A stretch of 64,000 nucleotides of DNA from Myxococcus sp. CA023 (GCF_010998615.1 NZ_JAAEAH010000005.1:118153-182152), one strand, 5' to 3'. Positions 50,718 through 60,279 are shown, numbered from the stretch's first letter. Numbers and translations: made by a program. The notes: a model not told the origin generated them from the letters alone.

Positions 50718-50743
50718 CCCCGGGAGTTGCGTAACTCCCGGGG
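50718..50743 (-). terminator. 11-bp hairpin after the second RND operon
   Basis: CCCCGGGAGTT (50718-50728) pairs exactly with AACTCCCGGGG (50733-50743) over a 4-nt loop, 38 bases after the pump stop on the minus strand and 57 bases ahead of the amidase start. A GATAAT (50707-50702) downstream could be the amidase -10 box. Confidence 0.55.
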
Positions 50744-50781
50744 CGAACTTGAGTGTCCAGATTCAGCCGGATTGCACTTTT

Positions 50782-53700
50782 TCAGGCTGTCTGAGTTTCG
50801 GCGGGCAGGGGTGGCTCTCCTGTGCCTTCCTCTGGCTGTTCCTGGGGAAGGTGGCGCCGCTTCCAGAGGGCGAAGATGGCCGGATACACGGTCAGCTCGA
50901 GTAAAAAGGACGTCACAAGGCCGCCCACGAGCGGCGCGGCGATGCGCTTCATCACGTCCGCGCCCGCGCCGGTGCTCCACAGCACGGGGAGCAGGCCAAT
51001 CATGTCCGTCATCACCGTCATCAGCTTGGGACGGATACGACGCGCCGCGCCATCAACGATGGTCTCCGTCAGGTCGGCCATGGAGCGCAGCCGTCCCTCC
51101 TGGTCCGCCTTCTTATGGGCCAGGGTGAGGTAGAGCAGCATCACCACGCCTGTCTCCGCGTCGAGCCCGGCCAGCGCGATGAGCCCCACCCACACGGCGA
51201 TGCTCATGTTGTAGTCGAGCAGGTACAGCAGCCACACCGCGCCAATCAGGCTGAAGGGCACCGCCAGCAGGACGATGCCCATCTCCACCACGGACTTGGT
51301 GCTGAAGTACAGCAGCAGGCAGACCAGCAGCAGGGTGACGGGAATCACCACCTTGAGCTTCTCCGTGGCGCGCTCGAAGTACTTGAACTGGCCGCTCCAC
51401 TCCACGCGCACGCCGGTGGGGGTCTTCACGTCGCGCGCCACCACCGCCTTCGCGTCCTTCACGTAGTCCGCGATGGGCCGCTCCGTGTCCACGAAGACGT
51501 AGGTGACGAGCTTGCCGCCCTCGCTGCGAATCATGGGCGGGCCCTGTACGAAGCGCACGTCCGCCACCTGGGCCAGGGGCACCTGCGCGCCGCCCGGCGT
51601 GGGGACCAGCACCTCCTTCAGCAGCTCGGGGCTGTCGCGATACTCGCGCGCGTAGCGCACGTTGATGGGGTAGCGCTCGCGACCCTCCACCGTCTGGGAG
51701 ATGTTTTCCCCGCCGATGGCGCCCATCACCACCTCGTTGACGTCCTTCACGCCCAGGCCCAGGCGCGCGGCCTCTTCCCGCTTCACTTCGATGTCCACGT
51801 AGAAGCCGCCGGTGGAGCGGTCCGCGAACGCGCTGCGCGTGCCGGGCACCAGGGCCACCGCCTTCTCGATGGCCACCGCCGTCTGCTCCAGCGTGTCCAG
51901 GTTGTCGCCGAACACCTGGATGCCCAACGGGCTGCGGATGCCCGTGGCCAGCATCTCCGTGCGCGTCTGGATGGGCATCCAGAAGATGTTGGGCATGCCG
52001 GGGTACTGGAGCGTCTCGTCCATCTCCGCCAGCAGGGCTTCCCAGGTGAGGCCCTTGCGCCACTCGGACTTCGGCTTGAGCACCACCGTCGTCTCGAACA
52101 TGGACAAGGGCGCCGGGTCCGTGGGCGTCTCCGCGCGACCCGCCTTGCCGAAGACGCTGACGACTTCTGGAATGCGCTTCAGCTCCGCGTCCATGGACTG
52201 GAGGATGCGCGTGGCCTCGGTGATGGACATGCCCGGCGGCGAGGTGGGCATGTAGAGGATGGCGCCTTCGTTGAGCGGCGGCATGAACTCATGGCCCAGC
52301 CGCATGAAGGCCGGCACCGTCAGCGCCATGGCCACCACGGACATCGCCACCACCATCTTGGCGTGCCGCACCACGAAGCGCACCACGGGCATGTAGAGGG
52401 CCACCAGCCAGCGGTTGATGGGATTCTCCTCCTCCCGGCGGATGCGTCCGCGGATGAAGAGCACCGCCAGCGCGGGTGTCAGCGTCATCGCCAGCACCGC
52501 GGCGAAGCCCATGGAGTACGTCTTCGTGTACGCCAGCGGCTTGAAGAGCCGGCCTTCGGTGGCCTCCAACGTGAAGACGGGGAGGAAGGCGACGGTGAGC
52601 ACTAGCAGCGTGCCGAAGATGGAGGGGCCCACCTCCTGCATCGCGGAGATGATGACCTCGCGCCGCTCGCCGGGGCGGCCTTCCGCCTCCCACGCCTCCA
52701 GCTTCTTGTGGATGTTCTCCACGATGATGATGGAGGCATCCACCATGGCGCCAATGGCGACGATGATGCCGCCCAGGCTCATGATGTTGGCGGTGAGCCC
52801 CTGGTAGTACATGGGGATGAAGGCGAGCAGCACCGCCACGGGCAGCGTGATGATGGTGACCAGCGCGCTGCGCGCGTGCATCAGGAAGAGGAAGATGATG
52901 AGGCTGACCACCAGCATCTCCTCCACCAGCGCCCGGCTGAGCGTGCTGATGGACTCATTGATGAGCTCCGAGCGGTCATAGGTGACGACCAGCTCCACGC
53001 CCTCCGGAAGGCCCGCGCGCACCTCCGCCAGGCGCTCCTTCACCGCCTCGATGACGGTGAGCGCGTTCTCCCCGTAGCGCATGACGACGATGCCACCGGC
53101 CACCTCGCCCTTGCCGTCCAGCTCCGCCACACCCCGGCGGATGTCCGGCCCCAGGCTCACCATGGCCACGTTGCGCACCAGCACCGGCGTGCCATCCTCG
53201 CTCACCTTCAGCGGGATGTTCTCGATGTCCTGCGTGGAGCGGATGTAGCCGCGCCCGCGGATGATGTGCTCATGGCCCGCGAGTTCCATCACCCGGCCGC
53301 CCACGTCCTCGTTGGACTCGCGGACCGCGCGTGTCACCTCGCCCAGCGTCACGCCGTAGGCGCGCAGTTGGTTGGGGTCCACCTGCACCTGGTACTGCTT
53401 GACGATGCCGCCCACGCTGGCGACCTCCGCCACGCCGGGCACGCTGGACAGCGCGTAGCGCACGTTCCAGTCCTGGATGCTTCGCAGGTCCGCCAGGGAG
53501 TGCTTGCCGCTCTCGTCCACGAGCGCGTACTGGAACACCCAGCCCACGCCGGTGGCGTCCGGCCCCAGCGTGGGCGTCACACCCGCGGGCAGGCGTCCGC
53601 GCGTCGTCTCCATGTATTCGAGCACGCGGCTGCGCGCCCAGTACATGTCCGTGCCGTCCTCGAAGATGACGTAGATGAAGGACATGCCGAACATGGACTG

Positions 53701-53982
53701 GCCACGTACGGCCTTCACCTTCGGCGCCGACAGCAGGGATGCGGAGATGGGGTAGGTGATCTGGTCCTCGACCAGGTCCGGCCCGCGCCCCATCCATTCG
53801 GTGAAGACGATGACCTGCGTGTCGGACAGGTCGGGGATGGCGTCCAGCTTGGTGTTGCGAACCGCGTGGACGGCCCACGCCGCCAGGGCGCCCACCAGCA
53901 GGATGGTGAGGAACGGGTTGCGCGCGCACGCGCCGATGACTCGGCCGATGAAGCCCTGTTCACCGTGCTCAGTGGGCTGCAT
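50782..53982 (-). CDS. cusA: heavy-metal RND efflux pump, CusA-like (second system)
   Basis: A 1066-residue RND pump. TM4 carries AIGAMVDASIIIVENIHKKLEAW, the HME motif of Cu/Ag pumps. Methionines sit where CusA has its copper relay: GAILYMPTSPPGMS, APLSMFETTVVLKP and TEMLATGIRSPLGIQVFG. The proton relay and both porter halves are complete; the end is PEEGTGEPPLPAETQTA. It exports Cu(I)/Ag(I) from periplasm or inner membrane with the adaptor and TolC channel upstream. Its start overlaps the adaptor stop by 14 bases. The CusA call rests on visible motifs, not on a search. Confidence 0.9.
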   Translation of the reverse strand: MQPTEHGEQGFIGRVIGACARNPFLTILLVGALAAWAVHAVRNTKLDAIPDLSDTQVIVFTEWMGRGPDLVEDQITYPISASLLSAPKVKAVRGQSMFGMSFIYVIFEDGTDMYWARSRVLEYMETTRGRLPAGVTPTLGPDATGVGWVFQYALVDESGKHSLADLRSIQDWNVRYALSSVPGVAEVASVGGIVKQYQVQVDPNQLRAYGVTLGEVTRAVRESNEDVGGRVMELAGHEHIIRGRGYIRSTQDIENIPLKVSEDGTPVLVRNVAMVSLGPDIRRGVAELDGKGEVAGGIVVMRYGENALTVIEAVKERLAEVRAGLPEGVELVVTYDRSELINESISTLSRALVEEMLVVSLIIFLFLMHARSALVTIITLPVAVLLAFIPMYYQGLTANIMSLGGIIVAIGAMVDASIIIVENIHKKLEAWEAEGRPGERREVIISAMQEVGPSIFGTLLVLTVAFLPVFTLEATEGRLFKPLAYTKTYSMGFAAVLAMTLTPALAVLFIRGRIRREEENPINRWLVALYMPVVRFVVRHAKMVVAMSVVAMALTVPAFMRLGHEFMPPLNEGAILYMPTSPPGMSITEATRILQSMDAELKRIPEVVSVFGKAGRAETPTDPAPLSMFETTVVLKPKSEWRKGLTWEALLAEMDETLQYPGMPNIFWMPIQTRTEMLATGIRSPLGIQVFGDNLDTLEQTAVAIEKAVALVPGTRSAFADRSTGGFYVDIEVKREEAARLGLGVKDVNEVVMGAIGGENISQTVEGRERYPINVRYAREYRDSPELLKEVLVPTPGGAQVPLAQVADVRFVQGPPMIRSEGGKLVTYVFVDTERPIADYVKDAKAVVARDVKTPTGVRVEWSGQFKYFERATEKLKVVIPVTLLLVCLLLYFSTKSVVEMGIVLLAVPFSLIGAVWLLYLLDYNMSIAVWVGLIALAGLDAETGVVMLLYLTLAHKKADQEGRLRSMADLTETIVDGAARRIRPKLMTVMTDMIGLLPVLWSTGAGADVMKRIAAPLVGGLVTSFLLELTVYPAIFALWKRRHLPQEQPEEGTGEPPLPAETQTA

Positions 53983-55702
53983 GGCTGCCTCCGAAGGAGT
54001 CCGTGGCGGAGCGGATGCGACTCTCCGCCGCGATGAGGAAGTTGCCGCTGGTGACGACGACGTCGCCGGGCGACAGGCCCTCCAGCACCTCGTAGGTGCC
54101 CTCTCCCCTGATGCCGAGCTTCACCTCCTGGGGCCGCAGCCGTCCCTCGCCCAGGTCCACGAACACCAGCCGCCGCGGGCCGGTGTAGATGACGGCCGAG
54201 TCGGGAATCTGGAGTCGCGCGCCGCCCTGCAGGACGAAGCGGACGTCCGCGTACATGTCCGGCTTCAGCTCCAGCTCCGGGTTGGGCAGCTCGATTCGGA
54301 TGCGCCCCGTGCGCGTGGCGCCTCGCAGGGACGGGTACACGTAGCCGACGTGGCCCGCGTACTTCTTCCCAGGCAGGTAGGGCAGGGTGACTTCCACCGG
54401 CTGGCCCGGCTTCACGCGCGCCAGGTCCTGCTCGTACACGTCCGCCTCCACCCACACCTTCGCCAGCGGGGCGATGCGGAACAGTCGCTCCCCAGCCTTC
54501 ACCGCCGCGCCCTCCACCACGTTCTTCTCCATCACGTAGCCGCTGGCGGGCGCCAGGAAGGGCATGTTCTCCACGGGCTGGCCTCGCTGGGCGACGCGCT
54601 CGATTTGCGCCGCGGACAGGCCCCACAGCTCCAGCCGCTTGCGCGCAGCGCCCACGAGCGACGCGTTGGCCGCGCTCTGGCTTTGACGCGCCAGCAGGTA
54701 CTCCTGCTGCGCGGCGTAGAGCTCCGGGCTGTAGAGGGTGAAGAGGACGTCGCCCTTCTTCACCGGCTCGCCCGTGGCATTGACGCGCAGCTCGTGGATG
54801 TAGCCGTCCAGCTTGAGGGTGACGTCCACCAGCGACTTCTCGTCGAAGGTGACGCGGCCGAGCGCGCGCAGGGACAGGTCCATGGAGGCCTGAACCACCT
54901 TCGCCGTCTTCACGCCGATGCGCTGCCGCCGCAGGTCGTCCACCCGGATGATGCCGCTCTCCAGCTCGGCGCGGCTGACGGGCGTCAGGTCCATGCCGCA
55001 GATGGGGCACGCGCCCGGGCCGTGCTGCTTCACGGACGGGTGCATGGGGCAGGTGTAGTGCGCGATATCGCCCTCGCCGTGAGCACCCGCGGGAGCGGCC
55101 GTGAGCCACTCGCTGGTGGTGCCACACGCCAGCATGCGCCGGCCCATGTATGGGTTCTCCAGCTTGGGCTCGCGCTGGAGCCACTGATTCACCCCCTCCA
55201 CCATGGGGCATTCGAAGACGTGCCAGCCTTCCTGGAGCCGCGGATCGGCGGACGCCAGGGCGATGAGCGCTTCACTCACGCGCGCGAAGTGCTGTCGCGC
55301 TGTCTCGGCATCCTTCGCCGAAGCGAGGTGCGCGGCGCCGTCCGCGCCCTGCTGGAGCCAGGCCGTCAGCGGCGTGATGTCACCCTGTGTGGCGTCGGCG
55401 GCCTGCTGGAGCGCGGCCTTCAGCTCTCCAGCCCTGGCCGCGAGTCCTTCCACGGCGTCCTGCGCGAGCAGGGCCCGTGCGGCTTCGTAGGACTCGAAGG
55501 CCGCGCGCGTGTACTCCAGGGCGGCGTCGGGCAGGGGCGTGCCCGCGGCGCCGTGGGGGCCATGCATGGCGGGCGCGGTGCCGGTGTGAGGCGTGGTGCC
55601 GAAGAACCAGCCCGCGAGGGGCCTCCAGGCCACGGCGACGAGTACGGCGAGTGCCAGCACTCCCATCCAGGGGGCGATGCTGCGGCGGTTCGGGGGGCTC
55701 AT
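53969..55702 (-). CDS. cusB: RND efflux adaptor with DUF3347-like and heavy-metal-binding domains (CusB-like)
   Basis: A 577-residue adaptor, longer than usual (about 400). An N-terminal TM anchor (MGVLALAVLVAVAWRPLAGW) is followed by a DUF3347-like helical domain (about 50-200; ending ECPMVEGVNQWLQREPKLEN). A heavy-metal-binding module YTCPMHPSVKQHGPGACPIC near 220-245 comes next, then the barrel-sandwich, helical hairpin and beta-barrel parts (LYAAQQEYLLARQSQ, APASGYVMEKNVVEG, VYEQDLARVKPGQPVEVTLP). DUF3347 domains bind metal chaperones or Cu in related systems. It joins the CusA-like pump to the TolC channel and may itself accept copper. It overlaps the neighbouring genes on both sides by a few bases. 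Confidence 0.9.
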   Translation of the reverse strand: MSPPNRRSIAPWMGVLALAVLVAVAWRPLAGWFFGTTPHTGTAPAMHGPHGAAGTPLPDAALEYTRAAFESYEAARALLAQDAVEGLAARAGELKAALQQAADATQGDITPLTAWLQQGADGAAHLASAKDAETARQHFARVSEALIALASADPRLQEGWHVFECPMVEGVNQWLQREPKLENPYMGRRMLACGTTSEWLTAAPAGAHGEGDIAHYTCPMHPSVKQHGPGACPICGMDLTPVSRAELESGIIRVDDLRRQRIGVKTAKVVQASMDLSLRALGRVTFDEKSLVDVTLKLDGYIHELRVNATGEPVKKGDVLFTLYSPELYAAQQEYLLARQSQSAANASLVGAARKRLELWGLSAAQIERVAQRGQPVENMPFLAPASGYVMEKNVVEGAAVKAGERLFRIAPLAKVWVEADVYEQDLARVKPGQPVEVTLPYLPGKKYAGHVGYVYPSLRGATRTGRIRIELPNPELELKPDMYADVRFVLQGGARLQIPDSAVIYTGPRRLVFVDLGEGRLRPQEVKLGIRGEGTYEVLEGLSPGDVVVTSGNFLIAAESRIRSATDSFGGSHAAH

Positions 55703-57069
55703 CGCGTCTCTCCGTTCCGGGGCAGTCCCGGGGTGTGGCCCATGGCCTTGTCCAACTCCGCCCGGCGGCGCTGCACGTCCGCCAGGGCCGTCTGTTCACG
55801 CAGCTCCACGCGGCGCAGGCCGCGCTCCGCCTCGATGAGGACCTGGAAGCTGTTCTTGCCGCTCTCGAAGCCCGCGCGGGCGGCGGACACCTGGTCCTTC
55901 GCCGCGGGGACGAGCCGCTCCTGGAAGAGCGCCACCACGCGCCGCGTCTCCTCGGCACGCGAGCGTGCCTGCTCCACCTCGACGCGGATGTCGGAGATGA
56001 GCTGCTCTTCCTCCCGGCGCAGGCGCTTCAGGCCGGATTCGGCCTCTCGCACAGCGGCCTTCCGCTTGCCGAAGTCGAGCGGGATGTTGATGGTGACGCC
56101 CGCCATGAACTGGTGGGGCGTGTCCATCCACATGGAGTTGTACTCACCCATCACCATGACATCCGGGTAGTAGTCGCGCTTCGCGAGCCGGACGGCGGCC
56201 TCGCCTCCACCGAGCCGGGCCCGCAGGCCCTCCAGCTCCGGGCGCAGGCGCAGCGCTTCGTCTTGCAGCCGTTCGGCGGGCACGGACTCCGCGGCATGCG
56301 CGGGCATGGCTTCCGGCAGTGGCGGCAGCGGTGCCTGGGGGGCGCGGTGCAGCAGGCCGTTGAGCTGGGCGCGAAGCCGTTCGCGCTCGGCTTCGAACAT
56401 CACCTGTTCGCGCAGCACCTCGCTCAGCTCCACCTCCGCCTGGAGCGGATCCTGCTGCGAGGCACGGCCGGTGATGTATTGGGCCTCCGCGCTCTTCTTG
56501 AGCTGCCCGAGCAACCGCAGGTGCTCCGCCGTGACGGCGAGCGAGCGCTCCACGACGAACAAGTCATCGAAGAGCGTGGAGGCCATGAGGGCCAGGCGCA
56601 GTCGCAGGGCCTCGCGGTCCTCGCGCATCGCTTGCGCTTCCGCCAGTGCCATCTCCCCCCGCAGGCCGCGCTTGCCGGGGAAGGGGAGCTGTTGGCTCAG
56701 CCCCACGACCTGTCCGAAGGGCACGCTGCCAGTGATGCTCAGCGGCGCGACTTCATAGGTCAGCATCGGGTCTTCGAGCGCCGTCTCACGCGGGTAGCGT
56801 TCGAGACTGGCGCGCCACGCCTCACGCGCTGCTTCCAGCGAGGGGTTGCGCGCGAGCACCTGCCGCACCAGCTCCGCGCGCTCCAGCACGGGGGCGCTCG
56901 TGAAGGGCTCTGGTGCCTGTGCCTCCGGTGCCTGCCGGGCAACGGCTTCGAGTTGGGATTGATACCGCTGCTCATTGGCTCCGGCCGCGCCGGGGCCCAG
57001 CCACACGGCGACGCCGGTGGCGAGCACGGCCCGCGTGGCGGACCGCCTCCAGGTTCCATGGGGTGACAT
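55699..57069 (-). CDS. TolC family outer-membrane channel (second system, CusC-like)
   Basis: A 456-residue OMF protein starting after a signal peptide (TRAVLATGVAVWLGPGAAGA). Two OEP repeats are visible (RAELVRQVLARNPSLEAARE ... LMASTLFDDLFVVERSLAVT; LRPELEGLRARLGGGEAAVR ... GKRKAAVREAESGLKRLRRE). It is the outer-membrane part of the second tripartite efflux complex. Its stop overlaps the adaptor start (ATGA type, 4 bases). The gene follows the small Cys-rich protein gene by about 127 bases. Confidence 0.9.
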   Translation of the reverse strand: MSPHGTWRRSATRAVLATGVAVWLGPGAAGANEQRYQSQLEAVARQAPEAQAPEPFTSAPVLERAELVRQVLARNPSLEAAREAWRASLERYPRETALEDPMLTYEVAPLSITGSVPFGQVVGLSQQLPFPGKRGLRGEMALAEAQAMREDREALRLRLALMASTLFDDLFVVERSLAVTAEHLRLLGQLKKSAEAQYITGRASQQDPLQAEVELSEVLREQVMFEAERERLRAQLNGLLHRAPQAPLPPLPEAMPAHAAESVPAERLQDEALRLRPELEGLRARLGGGEAAVRLAKRDYYPDVMVMGEYNSMWMDTPHQFMAGVTINIPLDFGKRKAAVREAESGLKRLRREEEQLISDIRVEVEQARSRAEETRRVVALFQERLVPAAKDQVSAARAGFESGKNSFQVLIEAERGLRRVELREQTALADVQRRRAELDKAMGHTPGLPRNGETR

Positions 57070-57196
57070 GACTTCCTGCTCCAGATGACGGGATACGAGC
57101 CTGTCGCCGGGAGAAGGACGTCACCGGCGGCGGGCGGAATCCGGCCGGTGGACACACGTCCACCCGCCAGGCCTCAGCGCTTGCGGGCCGGACGTC

Positions 57197-57604
57197 TCAA
57201 ATGAGGTAGGAGCAGTGCTGCAGGTACAGCGGTGGCGCGGTGGAGTGATGCACGCCCCGGATGCGCACCCACGACGTGGGCAGGGACTCGGGCGCTGGCG
57301 GCACCTCTGGAACAGCCTGGGGGAGCACCGCCAGGGGTGTCAGCGCCCACGCATGGCGTGAGCTCGCGGTGACGGGCTCCGGCGCCGGGAGCTGCACGGC
57401 GAGTTCGCCGCAGCAGTCGTGGTGGTTGCCACGGATGCCCGCTTCCTGCGCGTCGGCCGCGGCCTTCGCCCGCTGCGCCCGGGGGCAGACACACGTCAGG
57501 TCCAGCTTCACCGTGCCCTGGCAGAAATGGAACAGCCCCTCGACCGCCCCCGCGATGGGAGGCAGCCCCAGGACCACCAGTAATGTCAGGACTCGGACGA
57601 GCAT
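57197..57604 (-). CDS. small exported Cys-rich protein heading the second RND operon
   Basis: A 135-residue protein with a signal peptide (MLVRVLTLLVVLGLPPIAGA). The mature part has HFCQGTVKLDLTCVCPRAQR and NHHDCCGELAV, a Pro-rich linker and an end with VHHSTAPPLYLQHCSYLI. It has six Cys in the mature part and a few His. No family is recognised. Like the gene at 49411, it is first in a TolC-adaptor-pump operon and shares the plan signal peptide, Cys pairs including CC, Pro-rich tail, suggesting a CzcI-like or metal-sensing periplasmic role (inference). Confidence 0.65.
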   Translation of the reverse strand: MLVRVLTLLVVLGLPPIAGAVEGLFHFCQGTVKLDLTCVCPRAQRAKAAADAQEAGIRGNHHDCCGELAVQLPAPEPVTASSRHAWALTPLAVLPQAVPEVPPAPESLPTSWVRIRGVHHSTAPPLYLQHCSYLI

Positions 57605-57681
57605 GAACGTGGGCTTGCCCAGCAGATAGCGCGGCGGGACGGTGCGTGCAACTCCGCACGCGTCACGTTATTCCCATTAAC

Positions 57682-58647
57682 TCATGCCGCGCCGCGTGCT
57701 GGCACGGGCTTGGGCTGGATGAGCTCGGTGGAGAAGTAGCGCTCCATGCGGTCGGGGAACACCGTCACCACCTGCGCCTCCGGGCCCAGTCGCTTCGCGG
57801 CTTCCACCGCGGCGACGTAGTTGAGGCCGGACGACGGTCCCACCGGGAAGCCGCGGCGGATGAGCGCCCTGGCGGTGCTCATGGCGACGTCGTCCGACAC
57901 GTCGATTTCAACGCGGCCCGGCATGTCCGCTTCACGGTACAGCCGGGACATGCCATCCACCACGCCCGGGACGCGGGGGCTGAAGCTGCAACATTCGATG
58001 TCGCAGCCCAGGCCGGCGATGGGGCGCGCCACGAAGGCCGTCACCGGACAGCCTGCTTCCGCGAAGGCCTGGTACAGGCCCACCACGGTGCCGCCCGTGC
58101 CTACGCCGCTGACCACGCCGTGCACCAGCCCGCCCGGGATTTGCGACAGAATCTCCTGGCCCGTCCACACCCGGTGGGCCTCGGCGTTGTCCAGGTTTTC
58201 GAACTGACGCGGCGCGAAGGCCTTGCGCTCACGCGCCAGCTCCTCCGCCTTCACGATGGCGCCGTGCACGCCGGCTTCGCGCGGCACCAGCACCACGTCA
58301 CCACCATAGGCGCGGATGGTGAGGATGCGCTCCCCGGTGACGCCCTCCGGCATCACCGCGGTGAAGCGCAGGCCCATCTGGGCGCAAGCCAGCGCCAGGG
58401 CGATGCTCGTGGAGCCGCTGGACGCCTCGATGACCTCGCCGCCGGGGACCAGCTCCCCCTGGCGCCACGCCTTCTCCAGCATGTAGCGCGCGATGCGGTC
58501 CTTGGTGGAGCCGCTGGGGTTGAGGAACTCCAGCTTGCACCAGATGGTGGGGCCCTCCTCGTGGAGACGAACGGGGACGAGCGGAGTGGGACCCACGGCC
58601 TGGAGGAAGCGGCCGTCCGCGGGAAGAGGGCGACAGGGAGGGCGCAT
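57682..58647 (-). CDS. PLP-dependent cysteine synthase family protein
   Basis: A 321-residue fold-type II PLP enzyme. PLP lysine K49 lies in NPSGSTKDRIARYMLEKA, the substrate loop is EASSGSTSIALALACAQMGL, the phosphate-binding glycines are in VVSGVGTGGTVVG, and GPSSGLNYVAAVEAAKRLGP is at the end. It resembles CysK/CysM and could make cysteine from O-acetylserine, or use other O-activated serines. A pair of adjacent cysteines (IECCSF) is unusual. I start at the ATG at 58647 (MRPPCRPLPA); the frame is open to 58683. It lies next to the metal island, which makes thiol supply during metal stress a reasonable guess. Divergent from the sensor kinase gene. Confidence 0.85.
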   Translation of the reverse strand: MRPPCRPLPADGRFLQAVGPTPLVPVRLHEEGPTIWCKLEFLNPSGSTKDRIARYMLEKAWRQGELVPGGEVIEASSGSTSIALALACAQMGLRFTAVMPEGVTGERILTIRAYGGDVVLVPREAGVHGAIVKAEELARERKAFAPRQFENLDNAEAHRVWTGQEILSQIPGGLVHGVVSGVGTGGTVVGLYQAFAEAGCPVTAFVARPIAGLGCDIECCSFSPRVPGVVDGMSRLYREADMPGRVEIDVSDDVAMSTARALIRRGFPVGPSSGLNYVAAVEAAKRLGPEAQVVTVFPDRMERYFSTELIQPKPVPARGAA

Positions 58648-58818
58648 GCGGCCTTCCCTATCGCGAAACCGCGCGTCGGGCACCCGTCATGAACTTTTTG
58701 CTGGGTTCCTGGACAGTCGCTTGTCTGCCTGCCCCGACAGCGCTCCTGTTGGTACCCGTAACATCTGGCGTTCATGCGGAGGCGCGGCTACGAAAGAGCC
58801 TGGCCCTCACACCTCCGT

Positions 58819-60279
58819 ATGCCTCCCACTTCCGCGCTCATCCTCAACGTCAACGACGACGCGGCCAGCCGCTATGTCACCTCCCGCGTGCTGGGGCTCG
58901 CGGGCTTCCGCGTCGTGGACGCCGCTTCCGGGATGGAGGCGCTTGCCCTGGTGAACGAGGAGACGGACCTCGTCATCCTGGACGTGCGGCTGCCGGACAT
59001 CAGCGGCCTGGAGGTGTGCCGGAGGTTGAAGGAGACGCCTCGCACACAGGGTGTCCTGGTGCTCCACCTGTCCGCACAGGCCGTGGGGCCGGGCGATCGG
59101 GCGCACGGCTTGGAGCACGGCGCGGACGGCTACCTGGTGGCGCCGGTGGACCCGGAGGAGCTGGTGGCCCAGGTCCACGCGCTGCTCCGGCTGCGCCAGG
59201 CCGAGCGCGAGGTGAAGGAGCTGTCCCGCGAGGTGGTGCACCAGCGCCAGCTCCTGGAGTTGGCCATCTCCTGCGCGGCGGACCCCATCGCGCTCTACGA
59301 CGAGACCGGGCGCGTCCTGTCGGCCAATCAGTCCCTGTCTGCCGCACGCGGCAGCCACGCCGTGCATGCACGGGGCAGGACACTGGATGAGATGCAGGCC
59401 GCGGATGGGGCGCTGACGCCGTACCTCGAACAGGTGCGGGTAGTCCTTCGCACGGGGCAGGTGCAGCGAGGCACCATGGTCCTGGGCTCGGACCGGGGCC
59501 CGCGGTACTTCGACTACGTTCTGTCGCCCGCGCTGGGGGCCGGCGGTGAGGTGCTGGCGGTGATGTCCTCCCTGCGGGACGTCACGGAGTCGCGCAGCGC
59601 GGAGGAGTTCCGCGAGCAGTTCATCGGCATGTTGGGGCATGACCTGCGCAACCCGCTCAACGCGTTGTCCATGTCCGCGCAGCAGCTACGGCGCAAGGGC
59701 GGGTTGGACGAGCGCCAGGGCATGCTCACCGAGCGCATCCTCACCAGCGCAGAGCGCATGGACCGGATGATTCGCCAACTGCTGGACTTCGCGCGCTCGC
59801 GGCTGGGCGGCGGCATTCCGGTGGTGCGCTCGTCGTGCGACGTGTTCGAGGTGGTGCGCCGCACCGTGGACGAGCTGCGCGCCAGCCATCCTGGCCGGGT
59901 GGTGCAACTGGAGTCCAAGGGCGATGGCCTGGGGAAGTGGGACTCCGACCGCCTGGAGCAGGCCGTGGGCAACCTGGTGGCCAACGCGCTGAAGTACAGC
60001 CCGGCGGAGAGCACCGTGTGGGTGGGCGCCGAGGGCTCCGAGCGCGAGGTGGTGCTGCGCATCCACAACCGTGGCACGCCCATCCCCGCGGAGGACCTGC
60101 CCCATGTCTTCGGCGCCTGGCGCCGGGGTCGGCGCACCGCCAGTGACGCGGGTGCGCCCAGCGGCCTGGGGCTGGGCCTCTACATCACCCGGCAGATTGT
60201 CCGGGCGCATGACGGGGACACGCAGGTGGCCTCCAGTGCGACGGAGGGCACGACCTTCCTCATTCGCCTGCCACGATGA
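58819..60279 (+). CDS. response regulator / histidine kinase hybrid, receiver first
   Basis: A 486-residue signalling protein. An N-terminal receiver domain (about 5-125) has D55 in LVILDVRLPD as phospho-acceptor. A short coiled linker and a PAS-like domain (about 145-245) precede HisKA with H274 in FIGMLGHDLRNPLNAL. The HATPase domain follows (NLVANALKYSPAEST, GLGLGLYITRQIVRAHDG). The receiver reads YLVAPVDPEEL, with Ala where most receivers have the conserved Lys, so phospho-signalling there may be altered. No membrane segments are present, so it is a cytoplasmic kinase with its own receiver at the N-terminus, common in myxobacteria. The start could lie at the ATG at 58774. Confidence 0.88.
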   Translation: MPPTSALILNVNDDAASRYVTSRVLGLAGFRVVDAASGMEALALVNEETDLVILDVRLPDISGLEVCRRLKETPRTQGVLVLHLSAQAVGPGDRAHGLEHGADGYLVAPVDPEELVAQVHALLRLRQAEREVKELSREVVHQRQLLELAISCAADPIALYDETGRVLSANQSLSAARGSHAVHARGRTLDEMQAADGALTPYLEQVRVVLRTGQVQRGTMVLGSDRGPRYFDYVLSPALGAGGEVLAVMSSLRDVTESRSAEEFREQFIGMLGHDLRNPLNALSMSAQQLRRKGGLDERQGMLTERILTSAERMDRMIRQLLDFARSRLGGGIPVVRSSCDVFEVVRRTVDELRASHPGRVVQLESKGDGLGKWDSDRLEQAVGNLVANALKYSPAESTVWVGAEGSEREVVLRIHNRGTPIPAEDLPHVFGAWRRGRRTASDAGAPSGLGLGLYITRQIVRAHDGDTQVASSATEGTTFLIRLPR

